A stretch of 64,000 nt of DNA from Bradyrhizobium paxllaeri (GTDB lineage Bacteria > Pseudomonadota > Alphaproteobacteria > Rhizobiales > Xanthobacteraceae): assembly GCF_001693515.2 (NCBI RefSeq), contig NZ_CP042968.1:7006001-7070000 (forward strand), read 5' to 3'. Shown here piece by piece: positions 46,167 through 54,964 of the stretch. Numbering within the stretch: position 1 is the first letter of the stretch; every line of letters starts with the position of its first letter. The position numbers and the translations under genes were made by a program. Below the pieces are notes generated by a model, which did not search any database, was not told the DNA's origin, and was given only the letters and a program-made list of their open reading frames with translations.

Positions 46167-47309
46167 ATGACCGAACGTATTCAGGAATTCCTGCGCAACC
46201 GCCGCAGCGAGGGCCTCGACACCGAGCCGTGCCTCGTCGTCGACCTCGAAGTCGTGCGCGACAACTACCAGACCTTTGCGAAGGCGCTGCCGGACAGCCG
46301 CGTGTTCTACGCGGTGAAGGCGAACCCTGCGCCGGAAGTGCTGTCGCTGCTGGCCTCGCTGGGCTCGTGCTTCGACACCGCGACGGTGGCCGAGATCGAA
46401 ATGGCGCTGGCCGCTGGCGCGACGCCGGACCGCATCTCCTATGGCAACACGATCAAGAAGGAGCGCGACATCGCGCGCGCCTTCGCGCTCGGCATTCGCC
46501 TGTTCGCGGTCGACTGCGCCGCCGAGGTCGAGAAGATCGCCCGCGCGGCCCCCGGCGCCAAGGTGTTCTGCCGCATCCTCTATGACTGCGCCGGCGCCGA
46601 GTGGCCGCTGTCGCGCAAGTTCGGCTGCGACCCGGAGATGGCGGTCGAGGTGCTCGACCTCGCCAAGCGTCTGGGCCTGGAGCCGTGCGGCATCTCGTTC
46701 CATGTCGGCTCGCAGCAGCGCAAGGTGAAGGCGTGGGACCGCGCGCTGGCGATGGCCTCGACGGTGTTCCGGGACTGCGCGGAGCGCGGGATCAACCTGT
46801 CCATGGTCAACATGGGCGGCGGCTTCCCGACCAGGTACCTCAAGGACGTTCCTCCGGTCGTGCAGTACGGCCGGTCGATCTTCCGTGCGCTGCGCAAGCA
46901 CTTCGGCAACCAGATCCCGGAGACGATCATCGAGCCGGGCCGCGGCATGGTCGGAAACGCGGGGATTATCGAGACCGAAGTCGTCCTGATCTCCAGGAAG
47001 AGCGACGAGGACGAGGTGCGCTGGGTGTATCTCGACATCGGCAAGTTCGGCGGTCTCGCCGAGACGATGGACGAGTCGATCCGCTACGCCATCCGCACGC
47101 CGCATGACGGCGCGGACATGACGCCGTGCGTGCTCGCAGGTCCGACCTGCGATAGCGCCGACGTGCTGTACGAAAAGATGCCGTATCCGCTTCCGGTGAC
47201 GCTCGAGATCGGCGACAAGCTGCTGATCGAAGGCACCGGGGCCTATACGTCGACCTACTCGTCGGTGGCGTTCAACGGCATCCCGCCGCTGCGGACCTAC
47301 CACATCTGA
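46167..47309 (+). CDS. Ornithine/lysine decarboxylase (fold-III PLP enzyme)
   Basis: 380 residues from the ATG at 46167 (GGGAGAG site). An in-frame extension 111 codons upstream is rejected because it runs through the leader RNA. The PLP Lys is K51 (RVFYAVKANPAPEVL). Other markers are SFHVGSQQ (His stacking on PLP), MVNMGGGFPTRY, EPGRGMVGNAG (phosphate binding) and GPTCDSADVLYE with the active-site Cys. The length and this order match eukaryotic-type ornithine/lysine decarboxylases. It produces putrescine (or cadaverine), the substrate for homospermidine synthase encoded at 48728. It is probably feedback-controlled through the leader RNA. Confidence 0.93.
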   Translation: MTERIQEFLRNRRSEGLDTEPCLVVDLEVVRDNYQTFAKALPDSRVFYAVKANPAPEVLSLLASLGSCFDTATVAEIEMALAAGATPDRISYGNTIKKERDIARAFALGIRLFAVDCAAEVEKIARAAPGAKVFCRILYDCAGAEWPLSRKFGCDPEMAVEVLDLAKRLGLEPCGISFHVGSQQRKVKAWDRALAMASTVFRDCAERGINLSMVNMGGGFPTRYLKDVPPVVQYGRSIFRALRKHFGNQIPETIIEPGRGMVGNAGIIETEVVLISRKSDEDEVRWVYLDIGKFGGLAETMDESIRYAIRTPHDGADMTPCVLAGPTCDSADVLYEKMPYPLPVTLEIGDKLLIEGTGAYTSTYSSVAFNGIPPLRTYHI

Positions 47310-47335
47310 TCGGCCTCGTTTGAGGCTTGAATAAC

Positions 47336-47357
47336 GGGAGCCGGTGCACCGGCTCCC
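47336..47357 (+). terminator. Perfect 22-bp palindrome after the decarboxylase
   Basis: GGGAGCCGGTGCACCGGCTCCC is fully self-complementary. It is followed by TCCCCGTCATTTG, not a T run, so termination strength is uncertain. It lies 26 bp after the stop. Confidence 0.55.
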
Positions 47358-47430
47358 TCCCCGTCATTTGCGAATTTTTGACAACGCTTTGCGCGGCAGG
47401 CTTGCCGTTGCGAGCGGGGACTGACGTGCC

Positions 47431-48036
47431 ATGACTGCTTTGCGGAAGACCAAGATCGCCCTCACCCCGAAGGCCGCTCCGTTCGCGATCCGTGCGGAGC
47501 GAGCCTCGGACGTCGTTGCGCGTGAAGCGCTGCTGGATGCCTGCTTTGGCGACAACCGCCATATGCGCTCCTGCCAGCGCCTGCGCGACGGACGAGCGCC
47601 CGCCGAAGGCCTCAGCCTGTCGGCAGTGCGCGAGGGCCGGCTGGTCGGGACCGTCCGGTTGTGGCACGTCAGCGCCGGGGGCATCCTGGCGCTCATGCTC
47701 GGCCCGCTGGCGGTGGAGGCTTCCTCCCGCCAGCTCGGGCTCGGGGCTGCGCTGATGGACCACGCGCTCGCGGCGGCGAAGGCGCGTGGCCATCGCGCGG
47801 TAATCCTCCTGGGCGACGCGCCCTATTATGCCCGCTTCGGCTTCTCGGCCGCCAAGACCTGCGAGCTGTCGCTGCCGGGCGCGTTCGAGCGCGAGCGGCT
47901 GCTCGGCCTGGAGTTTTGCGACGGCGCGCTCGACGGCGCCTGGGGGATGATTACCGCGACCGGTGCGCCGCTGCCGAAAATCAGGGCAGCGCGGCCGAGG
48001 AAGGCGAAGGCCCTGCTCGTGCCGCGCGTGGCCTGA
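47431..48036 (+). CDS. GNAT-family N-acetyltransferase
   Basis: 201 residues. The acetyl-CoA site is LAVEASSRQLGLGAALMDHA (a variant of R/Q-x-x-G-x-G/A) with following helix KARGHRAVILLGDAPYYARF, where GDAPYYARFGF is the YhbS-like signature of N-acetyltransferases. Arg/Lys-rich ends (MTALRKTKIALTPK and RPRKAKALLVPRVA) flank the domain. Being between the decarboxylase and homospermidine synthase genes, it may acetylate a diamine or polyamine, but that is inference from position. Confidence 0.87.
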   Translation: MTALRKTKIALTPKAAPFAIRAERASDVVAREALLDACFGDNRHMRSCQRLRDGRAPAEGLSLSAVREGRLVGTVRLWHVSAGGILALMLGPLAVEASSRQLGLGAALMDHALAAAKARGHRAVILLGDAPYYARFGFSAAKTCELSLPGAFERERLLGLEFCDGALDGAWGMITATGAPLPKIRAARPRKAKALLVPRVA

Positions 48037-48041
48037 AGACC

Positions 48042-48203
48042 ATGGCCGCGAGCTTTCCCGCAGACGCGCGTCCGCGCTGGCGCAGCGCCGTCACCACGGC
48101 CCTTCTGATCATGATCTCGGTCATGATCGTCAGGGATATCCTGGTGCGGCGCTGGAGCGGCCCCACGGCGCCCGCCTCCGACATCGTCAGGCCATCCCCG
48201 TAG
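48042..48203 (+). CDS. Small single-pass membrane protein (53 aa)
   Basis: Starts 5 bp after the stop of the acetyltransferase gene. MAASFPADARPRWRSAVTTA is followed by the hydrophobic LLIMISVMIVRDIL and a short polar end. The tight spacing and positive-inside topology support a real co-translated gene, although no family is recognised. Confidence 0.55.
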   Translation: MAASFPADARPRWRSAVTTALLIMISVMIVRDILVRRWSGPTAPASDIVRPSP

Positions 48204-48297
48204 CCCCCATGAGGGGTTGCACGCACCGGGCAAAAGCCCTTAAACCGCGCCAAACCCGTCCCGGATCACGCCCATTCCTTCCACGATCGAGGTTCCG

Positions 48298-48687
48298 ATG
48301 CCCCGTCGCCTGATCTCCACCGGCTCACCCTTCGAGAAGACCGCCGGCTACAGCCGCGCCGTCATCGACGGCGACTTCGCCTTCGTCGCCGGCACCACCG
48401 GCTACGACTACACGACCATGGTCATCCCGGCCGATGTCACAAGCCAGGCACGCAACTGCTTTAGGAACATCGAGGCGGCGCTGAAAGAAGGCGGCTTCGC
48501 GATGGCCGATATCGTCCGAGCGACCTATTACATCACCGACCTCGCGGATGCGGACGCTTTCTTCGCGGTCTGCGGCGAAACATTCGGCGAGATCCGCCCG
48601 GCCACCACCCTCCTCGTCGTCGCGGGGCTCTACAAGCCCGAGATGAAAGTCGAGATCGAAGTGACCGCGAAGCGCCGCAGCACCTGA
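48298..48687 (+). CDS. RidA/YjgF-family protein
   Basis: 129 residues of the trimeric chorismate-mutase-like Rid fold. Markers are SPFEKTAGYSRAVIDGDFAF, VAGTTGYD, FRNIEAALKEGGFAMADIVR, ATYYITDLAD and a C-terminal KVEIEVTAKRR. The usual catalytic Arg is expected in the segment before ATTLLVVAGL (IRPATTLLVV). Rid proteins hydrolyse reactive enamine/imine intermediates made by PLP enzymes, which suits a position between a PLP decarboxylase and homospermidine synthase. It ends 40 bp before the latter gene. Confidence 0.9.
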   Translation: MPRRLISTGSPFEKTAGYSRAVIDGDFAFVAGTTGYDYTTMVIPADVTSQARNCFRNIEAALKEGGFAMADIVRATYYITDLADADAFFAVCGETFGEIRPATTLLVVAGLYKPEMKVEIEVTAKRRST

Positions 48688-48727
48688 TCCGCATCCAAGA
48701 TCGATACCGTTTTCCGGAGACCCACTG

Positions 48728-50170
48728 ATGAACCCGCCTGCGCAGATCTACGCGAAGATTACCGGCCCCATCGTCATGGTTGGCTTCGGCTCCATCGGCA
48801 AAGGCACATTGCCGCTGATCGAGCGGCATCTCGATTACGACAAATCGCGCATCACCGTGATCGATCCCAAGGACGAAGGCCGCAAGGCACATTGCGAGAA
48901 GCACAATGTACGCTTCATTCAGAAGGGCGTGACCAAGGACAATTATCGCGAATTGCTGACCCCGCTGCTCACCGAAGGCGGCGGCCAGGGTTTTTGCGTC
49001 AATCTCTCGGTCGATACCGGCTCCACCGACATCATGGAGCTCTGCAACGAACTGGGCGCTCTCTATATCGACACCGTCAACGAGCCCTGGCTTGGCTTCT
49101 ATTTCGATTCGTCGAAGGGCCCGGAAGCGCGCTCCAACTACGCCCTTCGCGAAGTGACGCTGGCCGCCAAGAAGGCGCGGCCCAAGGGCTCGACGACGGC
49201 CGTCTCCTGCTGTGGCGCCAATCCCGGCATGGTCTCGTTTTTCGTCAAGCAGGCGCTGCTCAATGTCGCCGCCGATCTGAAGCTCAATGCTCCCAAGCCG
49301 AAGACCAAAGCCGAATGGGCGGATTTGATGCGGCAGGCAGGTGTCAAGGGCATCCACATCGCCGAACGCGACACCCAGCGCTCGAAGTCGCCGAAAGAGC
49401 CTGATGTCTTCGTCAACACCTGGTCGGTGGAAGGCTTCCTGTCGGAAGGCGTGCAGCCGTCCGAACTCGGTTGGGGCACCCATGAAAAATGGATGCCCGA
49501 GAATGCGCGTACCCACGAGGCCGGCTGCGGCGCCGCCATCTATCTGATGCAGCCCGGCGCCAACACGCGCGTGCGCACCTGGTGCCCGACCCGCGGCGCA
49601 CAGTATGGCTTCCTCGTCACCCACAACGAGTCGATCTCGATCGCCGATTACTTCACGGCGCGCGACGCATCGGGCAAGGTGATCTATCGGCCGACCTGCC
49701 ACTATGCCTATCACCCGGCTGACGATGCCGTGCTGTCGCTCCATGAGATGTTCGGCCGCGCCGCGAAGATGCAGGAACAGCACCACATCCTCGATGAGAA
49801 CGAAATCGTCGATGGCATCGACGAGCTCGGCGTGCTGCTGTTCGGCCACGACAACAATGCCTACTGGTACGGCTCGCAGCTCTCCATCGAAGAGACCCGC
49901 AAGCTCGCGCCTTATCAGAACGCCACCGGCCTGCAGGTGACCTCCGCCGTGCTCGGCGGCATGGTGTGGGCGCTGGAAAACCCGAACGAAGGCATCGTCG
50001 AAGCCGACGAAATGGATTTCGATCGTCTGCTGGAAATCCAGTTGCCGTATCTCGGTCCGGTGAAGGGCTATTACACCGACTGGACACCGCTGACCGACCG
50101 TCCCGGCCTGTTCCCGGAAGACATCGACACGAGCGATCCCTGGCAGTTCAAGAACGTGCTGGTGCGGTAA
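48728..50170 (+). CDS. hss: Homospermidine synthase
   Basis: 480 residues with GGAGA upstream. The N-terminal Rossmann fold reads GPIVMVGFGSIGKGTLPLIE. Further landmarks are IDPKDEGRKAHCEKHNVRFI, NLSVDTGSTDIMELCNELGA, YIDTVNEPWLGFYFDSS and SCCGANPGMVSFFVKQALL, the pattern of bacterial NAD-dependent homospermidine synthases. It transfers an aminobutyl unit from one putrescine to another, releasing ammonia. It completes a putrescine-to-homospermidine route with the decarboxylase at 46167. Homospermidine is the usual triamine of rhizobia. Confidence 0.96.
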   Translation: MNPPAQIYAKITGPIVMVGFGSIGKGTLPLIERHLDYDKSRITVIDPKDEGRKAHCEKHNVRFIQKGVTKDNYRELLTPLLTEGGGQGFCVNLSVDTGSTDIMELCNELGALYIDTVNEPWLGFYFDSSKGPEARSNYALREVTLAAKKARPKGSTTAVSCCGANPGMVSFFVKQALLNVAADLKLNAPKPKTKAEWADLMRQAGVKGIHIAERDTQRSKSPKEPDVFVNTWSVEGFLSEGVQPSELGWGTHEKWMPENARTHEAGCGAAIYLMQPGANTRVRTWCPTRGAQYGFLVTHNESISIADYFTARDASGKVIYRPTCHYAYHPADDAVLSLHEMFGRAAKMQEQHHILDENEIVDGIDELGVLLFGHDNNAYWYGSQLSIEETRKLAPYQNATGLQVTSAVLGGMVWALENPNEGIVEADEMDFDRLLEIQLPYLGPVKGYYTDWTPLTDRPGLFPEDIDTSDPWQFKNVLVR

Positions 50171-50253
50171 CGGCACCGGCCATTGTTCGAATCGAGGTGC
50201 GGCTGATAGGGTACACAACTACAACGAGCCCCTGACAGCCGCGCCGGTGAGCA

Positions 50254-51243
50254 ATGAGCCGAAATCCAGTCTCCGTTCGTTTCCCAAAACTGACCGCTGC
50301 CCGCGTCGCGATCGCCCCGATGATCGTGCAGCTCTGCCCCGGCGCTGCCTTCGCCGCCGGGGACGGATGCATGGCGAGCTACTACCGCGCCAAGTCACCC
50401 GCCTGCGTTGACGACACGCTGGCGCAACTCCGGCAAATGGCCGCGAACCGGCAGGCCGAGCCCAGCACCATCATTGGCTTCCTCGCCGAGTTGTTCAGGA
50501 CCTCCCCGCGGGAGCGCGAGCGCATTCTCGGTGCTGAACCCTCGGACTACGTCAAGTCGGTGGAAGTCGTCAGCCTGTACCGGGCGGGCCTGCCGGACGA
50601 GGCGCAAAAGTTCGCCGCCACCAACAATCTTTCTAGTCTGTCCGACAAATTGCGCGCGGCGCGAATTGCGCCGCTGGATGCGGTGAAGCCATCCTCGATT
50701 CCAAGCGACAATGATCTCTTGATCGGCGCCTACATGGCGTCAGGCGACCCGGCACTGATCCGGCGAATTCTCGACAATTACGCCAGCGCCGACGATGCCA
50801 TGGTGAGCCACGGTTTGCGCGTCGGCTTCATGATGAGCAAATTCGGGCCAGGCCTCGCCGCGAAAGGGCGCGACGCCGTGATGGCAAAGGCGCTCTGTGA
50901 AAAATACGAGTGCAAGACGGATCAGACCAAATTCCTTCGGGTGATGACGCTCGGTACGGCGCTCTGGTCGCTGCAGTCGCTGTCGGCGCAGGATGAGGGT
51001 ATCAAGAAAACGCTGTCGGAATTCTTTTCCCGCGATGCGCGCCTCAAGAACCTGTTCGGCGCCGAGCAGGCCGCCTTTGGAAACTACATGACTGCCATCA
51101 TGCTGGTATCGACCTTCCGGAAGGACCGCACCGGAACGGACCAGGACAGGACCTTTGAACTGATGAGCAAGTCCGCTTCGATCTACGAAAACCTTGGATC
51201 GGGCAACGACGCGTTTGAGCCATTCCAGGGGCTCAAAAAATAG
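50254..51243 (+). CDS. Exported protein of unknown function
   Basis: 329 residues with a signal-type N-terminus (ARVAIAPMIVQLCPGAAFA, cleavage before AGDG). The mature protein is mostly alpha-helical, with recurring short helical units (AEPSTIIGFLAELFRTSPRE, DPALIRRILDNYASADDAMV), possibly helical repeats. It has Cys pairs at DGCMAS/SPACVD and LCEKYECK. No family is recognised. It starts about 80 bp after hss with GGTGAGCA as ribosome site and could be read through from the polyamine genes. Confidence 0.65.
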   Translation: MSRNPVSVRFPKLTAARVAIAPMIVQLCPGAAFAAGDGCMASYYRAKSPACVDDTLAQLRQMAANRQAEPSTIIGFLAELFRTSPRERERILGAEPSDYVKSVEVVSLYRAGLPDEAQKFAATNNLSSLSDKLRAARIAPLDAVKPSSIPSDNDLLIGAYMASGDPALIRRILDNYASADDAMVSHGLRVGFMMSKFGPGLAAKGRDAVMAKALCEKYECKTDQTKFLRVMTLGTALWSLQSLSAQDEGIKKTLSEFFSRDARLKNLFGAEQAAFGNYMTAIMLVSTFRKDRTGTDQDRTFELMSKSASIYENLGSGNDAFEPFQGLKK

Positions 51244-51453
51244 ACAGGGCCGCTGTGAGTTCTGGGCTCTGGGCGGGTTCCCGCTGCAGCGCACATCTCG
51301 GCGGCCCAACCGGCGTAGAACTACCCACGAGAACTCCAATTCCCTGTAACACTCGATTAATTCAATCGCGCAATCCTGAAAGGATGATTTCCTGCGAGGG
51401 CCGATGGCCGTCGCCGCTTTAGCCGCGCGACGGCTCCGGTTGGAGCAACCGAT

Positions 51454-51681
51454 ATGCGCGTCATCTTTGTCATCGTCCTGTCGACCGTGGCCCTGGCCGC
51501 GTGCACGCCCGAGAGCAGCAGCCATGCTGACGTCACGGGCTCGATCGACAATTGCGCGCGCAAGCTCTACAGCCAGTACAATCCCAAGGACAAGAAGCAG
51601 TGCGTCGCCGTGTGCATCGCCTGCGAACGCGGCGTGGTGACGACCTGCTCCACCGCCTGCACGCTGAGGGGCGCGCAGTAA
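51454..51681 (+). CDS. Small Cys-rich lipoprotein
   Basis: 75 residues. The lipobox LAAC at residues 14-17 (VIVLSTVALAACTPESS) predicts lipid attachment at Cys17. The mature 59 residues contain seven more Cys (NCARKL, QCVAVCIACERG, TTCSTACTL), enough for several disulfides or a metal site. A GGAGCAACC site precedes the ATG at 51454. No family is recognised. Confidence 0.7.
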   Translation: MRVIFVIVLSTVALAACTPESSSHADVTGSIDNCARKLYSQYNPKDKKQCVAVCIACERGVVTTCSTACTLRGAQ

Positions 51682-51940
51682 CGGCGGACAGATAGCGGCG
51701 CCTCACTCCGCGCGCCGATCCACAAAGTCGCTTACGGCAACCTGCCTCGTCCGACTACGCCAGCATTTGTTCGCTTAGCTAGGCGCTCGGGAGCCGACTT
51801 CCTCATAGCAAGACCCAAGAATGCCGCGGCCGAGCAGTGGCGGTTGCGAGCTCATTCGACACGATGTGGCGGAAAGCAACGCCATTTTGGGCGTTCCCTT
51901 CGCTTCTGCGACGGTCTGATATTCTCCTTATCGACACACA

Positions 51941-51966
51941 TTGACATTATAAGCATTTTATGTCAA
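51941..51966. promoter_or_regulatory. 26-bp palindrome in the TetR promoter
   Basis: TTGACAT (51941-51947) and ATGTCAA (51960-51966) are inverted around a 12-bp AT-rich centre; the TTGACA could also serve as the -35. It lies 10 bp before the TetR start codon, the expected place for autoregulation. Confidence 0.7.
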
Positions 51967-51975
51967 AGCTATTCA

Positions 51976-52536
51976 ATGACGAATAAACTGACCCAGGAAG
52001 AGGCGGAGGCGCGACGGCTGAAAATCCTCACGGCCGCGCGCTGGTGCTTCCTTAATTTCGGTTTCTCGAAAACCTCTCTCGACGATATCGCCAAACGCGC
52101 GAGCATCTCGCGCACACTCCTGTATCGGACGTTCAAGGATAAGGAGGACATCTTCACTGCAGTCTTTGCAGACTGGCTGGTGTCGCGTCACCCCGCGGCG
52201 AAGGCAGCTGCGGCCGGTGCCGGCACACCGGGCGATCGCCTTCTTGATGTGTGCCGGCTCATGGTCATCGAGCCCTATGCAGATATGGTCGGGGCACCCA
52301 TGGCGGGTGAGTTCTTCGACGTTTGTGAGCGCCTGGACCCGGAGATTGAGGCGCTTCACCGGCAGGTCGCGCGCCAATGCGTGGCGAGGATCCTTGCCGG
52401 CGACGATAAAGCTGCCGAGGTTTTCCTGCTCGCCCTTGATGGACTTCTTACCGACGAGCCCACCACGACAGTATTGGAGCGACGGGTGCAGCTTCTCACT
52501 GCACGCTTTGCACCGTTCAGCAACAAGCGAAAGTAG
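51976..52536 (+). CDS. TetR/AcrR-family transcriptional regulator
   Basis: 186 residues from the ATG at 51976; an upstream in-frame extension crosses the palindrome and is rejected. The DNA-binding domain is at residues 10-60 (RRLKILTAARWCFLNFGFSK, TSLDDIAKRASISRTLLYRT, FKDKEDIFTAVF). The ligand domain is short and unassigned. Its stop nearly touches the start of the SDR gene (5 bp), so it heads a small operon with the SDR and, probably, the methyltransferase. Local codon use is more AT-rich than in the surrounding genes. Confidence 0.87.
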   Translation: MTNKLTQEEAEARRLKILTAARWCFLNFGFSKTSLDDIAKRASISRTLLYRTFKDKEDIFTAVFADWLVSRHPAAKAAAAGAGTPGDRLLDVCRLMVIEPYADMVGAPMAGEFFDVCERLDPEIEALHRQVARQCVARILAGDDKAAEVFLLALDGLLTDEPTTTVLERRVQLLTARFAPFSNKRK

Positions 52537-52541
52537 TGAGT

Positions 52542-53449
52542 ATGACCAAAGCATGGACGGTGAAGGACATCCCTTCACAGACCGGAAAGCGCGTTATCGT
52601 GACCGGAGCCAACAGTGGCATTGGCTGGCACGCGGCATTAGAACTGGCACGCGCAGGGGCGGAGGTGACAATCGCCTCTCGCAACGAGGCCAAGGCCGCA
52701 GATGCAGTCCACCGTATCCTTGCCATAGCGCCTGGCGCCAGCATCCACGCCGGTACGCTTGACCTGTCGAATCCGGCGTCCGTCAAAGCGTTTGCAGACA
52801 GCCAACTGACGCTGTCTCGGCCACTCGACATACTGATCAACAATGCAGGCGTCATGGCGCTTCCGGATCGACGCGAGACCCAAGACGGCCATGAAATGCA
52901 ATTTGCGACCAACGTCCTGGGGCCATATCGCCTGACAGGCTTGCTGCTTCCGGCGCTGCTTCAATCGGCAGCACCGCGCATCGTCACCGTCGCGTCCGGC
53001 ACACACGCGATCGGCGGACCGGTCCCCATTCCGGATCTCGATTCAAAGCAAAACTATAAGCCGATAAAGGCATACGCGAAGACGAAGCTCGCCAACATTC
53101 TCTTCGCCAGAGAATTGCAGAGGCGTGCCGGAGGCCGCTTGCTGTCGACCATTAGCCACCCGGGGGATCGAAGACGAATCTATTTGCGGACACAAGCTTC
53201 CTCATGAAGCTCTCGGCTTTAGCCATGTACCCGCTGCTGCAAAGCGCGGCCATGGGCGCTGAACCGACACTAATGGCCGCAACGCTAAAGGACGCCAAGC
53301 CCGGCGGCTACTACGGGCCAGGCGGATTTGCGGAGCTTCGGGGACACCCTGTCGAATCCAAGACGGCGCCTATAGCCGATGACGTTGCGGCCGCTCGCAT
53401 CCTCTTCGATGAGCTTGAACGCATGTCAGGGATACGTTTCGCACTGTAA
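52542..53449 (+). pseudogene. Short-chain dehydrogenase/reductase with a -1 frameshift
   Basis: The frame opens with VIVTGANSGIGWHAALELAR (cofactor-binding TGxxxGIG), NNAG in DILINNAGVMALPD, and the Y-x-x-x-K equivalent YAKTKLANILFA. After TISHPG the frame shifts at the G run 53162-53166 and ends at a stop 16 residues on. Adding one G restores HPGGSKTNLFADTSFLMKLS, which then runs through LMAATLKDAKPGGYYGPGGF to the stop at 53449. The intact product would be about 303 residues, normal for the extended retinol-dehydrogenase-like SDRs. This is either a true frameshift mutation or a homopolymer sequencing error. A GTG at 52536 is an alternative start. Confidence 0.8.
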
Positions 53450-53471
53450 GGCTGAGAAAGAGGGTATTCAA

Positions 53472-54065
53472 ATGACCGCCATCACATGCAACGACTTTGT
53501 CGGCTTTTTCCGAGCCTGGATTGAAAATCCGAAGCGTGTTTCCGCCGTTGCGCCCTCCGGGCAGACATTGGCACGCCTGATAACCAGCGAAATCAAGCCC
53601 GACGACGGGCCGGTCATTGAGTTGGGACCAGGCACAGGCGTCTTCACCAAAGCGCTTCTGCGACAGGGCGTTGCCGAGTCAGATCTGCTGCTCATTGAAT
53701 ACGGTTCTGACTTCATGCGCCTGCTGCAGCAGCGCTTTCCCAGTGCGCGGGTACTATGGATGGATGCTTCCCAACTCACCCAATACGAACCCTTTATGGC
53801 TCCAGCCGGGGCCGTCGTTAGCGGCTTGCCGTTGCTGTCGATGACGCCGCGCAAAGTGATGGCGATCCTGACCGGAGCGTTTCGGCATATGAAGGAGGGC
53901 GGCACTTTCTATCAGTTCACTTATGGCGTGAGCTGCCCAGTGCCCCGGCCTATCCTGGACCGTCTGGGGCTCAAGGCGAGTTTGGTCGGACGAACGGCGC
54001 TCAACATCCCTCCAGCATCGGTCTACCGCATCCGTCGTCGGCAACCGGTTGCTTACATGACCTAG
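53472..54065 (+). CDS. SAM-dependent methyltransferase, phospholipid N-methyltransferase-like
   Basis: 197 residues from the ATG at 53472. After the N-terminal DFVGFFRAWIENPKRVSAVA comes the SAM motif VIELGPGTGVFTKALL, then an acidic motif II (LLLIEYGSDF) and LTQYEPFMAPAGAVVSGLPL. The RVSAVAPSG lead-in and VVSGLPLLSMTP post-motif are those of Sinorhizobium/Rhodobacter-type PmtA and PmtA-like proteins. These methylate phosphatidylethanolamine toward phosphatidylcholine. Size fits (about 200). A different substrate is possible. It is 22 bp after the SDR stop, probably the same transcript. Confidence 0.78.
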   Translation: MTAITCNDFVGFFRAWIENPKRVSAVAPSGQTLARLITSEIKPDDGPVIELGPGTGVFTKALLRQGVAESDLLLIEYGSDFMRLLQQRFPSARVLWMDASQLTQYEPFMAPAGAVVSGLPLLSMTPRKVMAILTGAFRHMKEGGTFYQFTYGVSCPVPRPILDRLGLKASLVGRTALNIPPASVYRIRRRQPVAYMT

Positions 54066-54114
54066 CCAGCTCGGGACCTAACATTATGAAAACGTCGTTG
54101 CTCCGCTGGTAAGA

Positions 54115-54855
54115 TCACTTCGCCATGTAATCGAACGCCACCGTTCCGAGCCCCAGCGTCAGATCGGCCTTGAAATGCAGCGCGGAGACTATTTCGCGCA
54201 CCGGCAGCCGGGCGACGTCGGCGAGCGCATGCGGGAACAGGCCGAGCGCGGCGGGGCCGGTCCAGGCCTCCTTCAGCGTGATGTCCTCCAGATAATAGCG
54301 CACCAGTTCGCAGATCCGCGGGGTGCCGTCGACATGCGGGATGATCTTGAGCATGAAGTTCGGCGCCTTCATTCCCTTCAGCACTGCGTCATGATCGACC
54401 GGCCGGTGCTTGTAGCCCATGGTCGCGGAAGCGCACAGGACCGAGCCGTAATGCAAGGTGCCGACCAGCACGTCGCTCTCGACGGCGATCTTCGGCTTCG
54501 CCAGCTTCTTGGGAAAGCCCCAGAGCTCGCGGCCGCCGGCGATCGGCCCCTCGTCGTCCAGATACATCGAATGAACGTAGATGCCCTCCTCGCCCTTGAA
54601 ACGGACCGGGATGACCTGGCCGGTCTCGGTGTAATCGCCGAACCCGGTCGAGTCGGGCATGCGGATGAATTCGTATTTGACGACGGCGTCCGCGACCTCG
54701 AGCGGCTCGGGCACAACAGCGGCAAGCGCCTCAGGGTCCGTGCGGTAGGTGATGACGAAAAATTCGCGGTTGAAGAAACGGTACGGCCCCGGCGGGAACG
54801 ACGGGTTGGTCAGCGGCATCGAATAAGCGGTTCGCCTGACGTCGTCGATCTTCAT
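54115..54855 (-). CDS. adc: Acetoacetate decarboxylase
   Basis: 246 residues from the ATG at 54855. The Schiff-base Lys lies in [17 protein letters not shown], the signature of ADC. Supporting elements are [37 protein letters not shown] sequence and [20 protein letters not shown]. It splits acetoacetate to acetone and carbon dioxide, or acts on a related beta-keto acid (ADC-like enzymes vary). It lies 109 bp beyond the livF-type gene in the same direction, the last gene of the catabolic cluster. Confidence 0.88.
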   Translation of the reverse strand: MKIDDVRRTAYSMPLTNPSFPPGPYRFFNREFFVITYRTDPEALAAVVPEPLEVADAVVKYEFIRMPDSTGFGDYTETGQVIPVRFKGEEGIYVHSMYLDDEGPIAGGRELWGFPKKLAKPKIAVESDVLVGTLHYGSVLCASATMGYKHRPVDHDAVLKGMKAPNFMLKIIPHVDGTPRICELVRYYLEDITLKEAWTGPAALGLFPHALADVARLPVREIVSALHFKADLTLGLGTVAFDYMAK

Positions 54856-54964
54856 GGCCTGCCCCATCTGTCATCTGCATGGATGCAATGCGGGATTATG
54901 GGGCAGACGATAGCGGCAAGCGAGACCGAAGAAGCGGCAGAACGTCACGATGCCGTCATATCCG

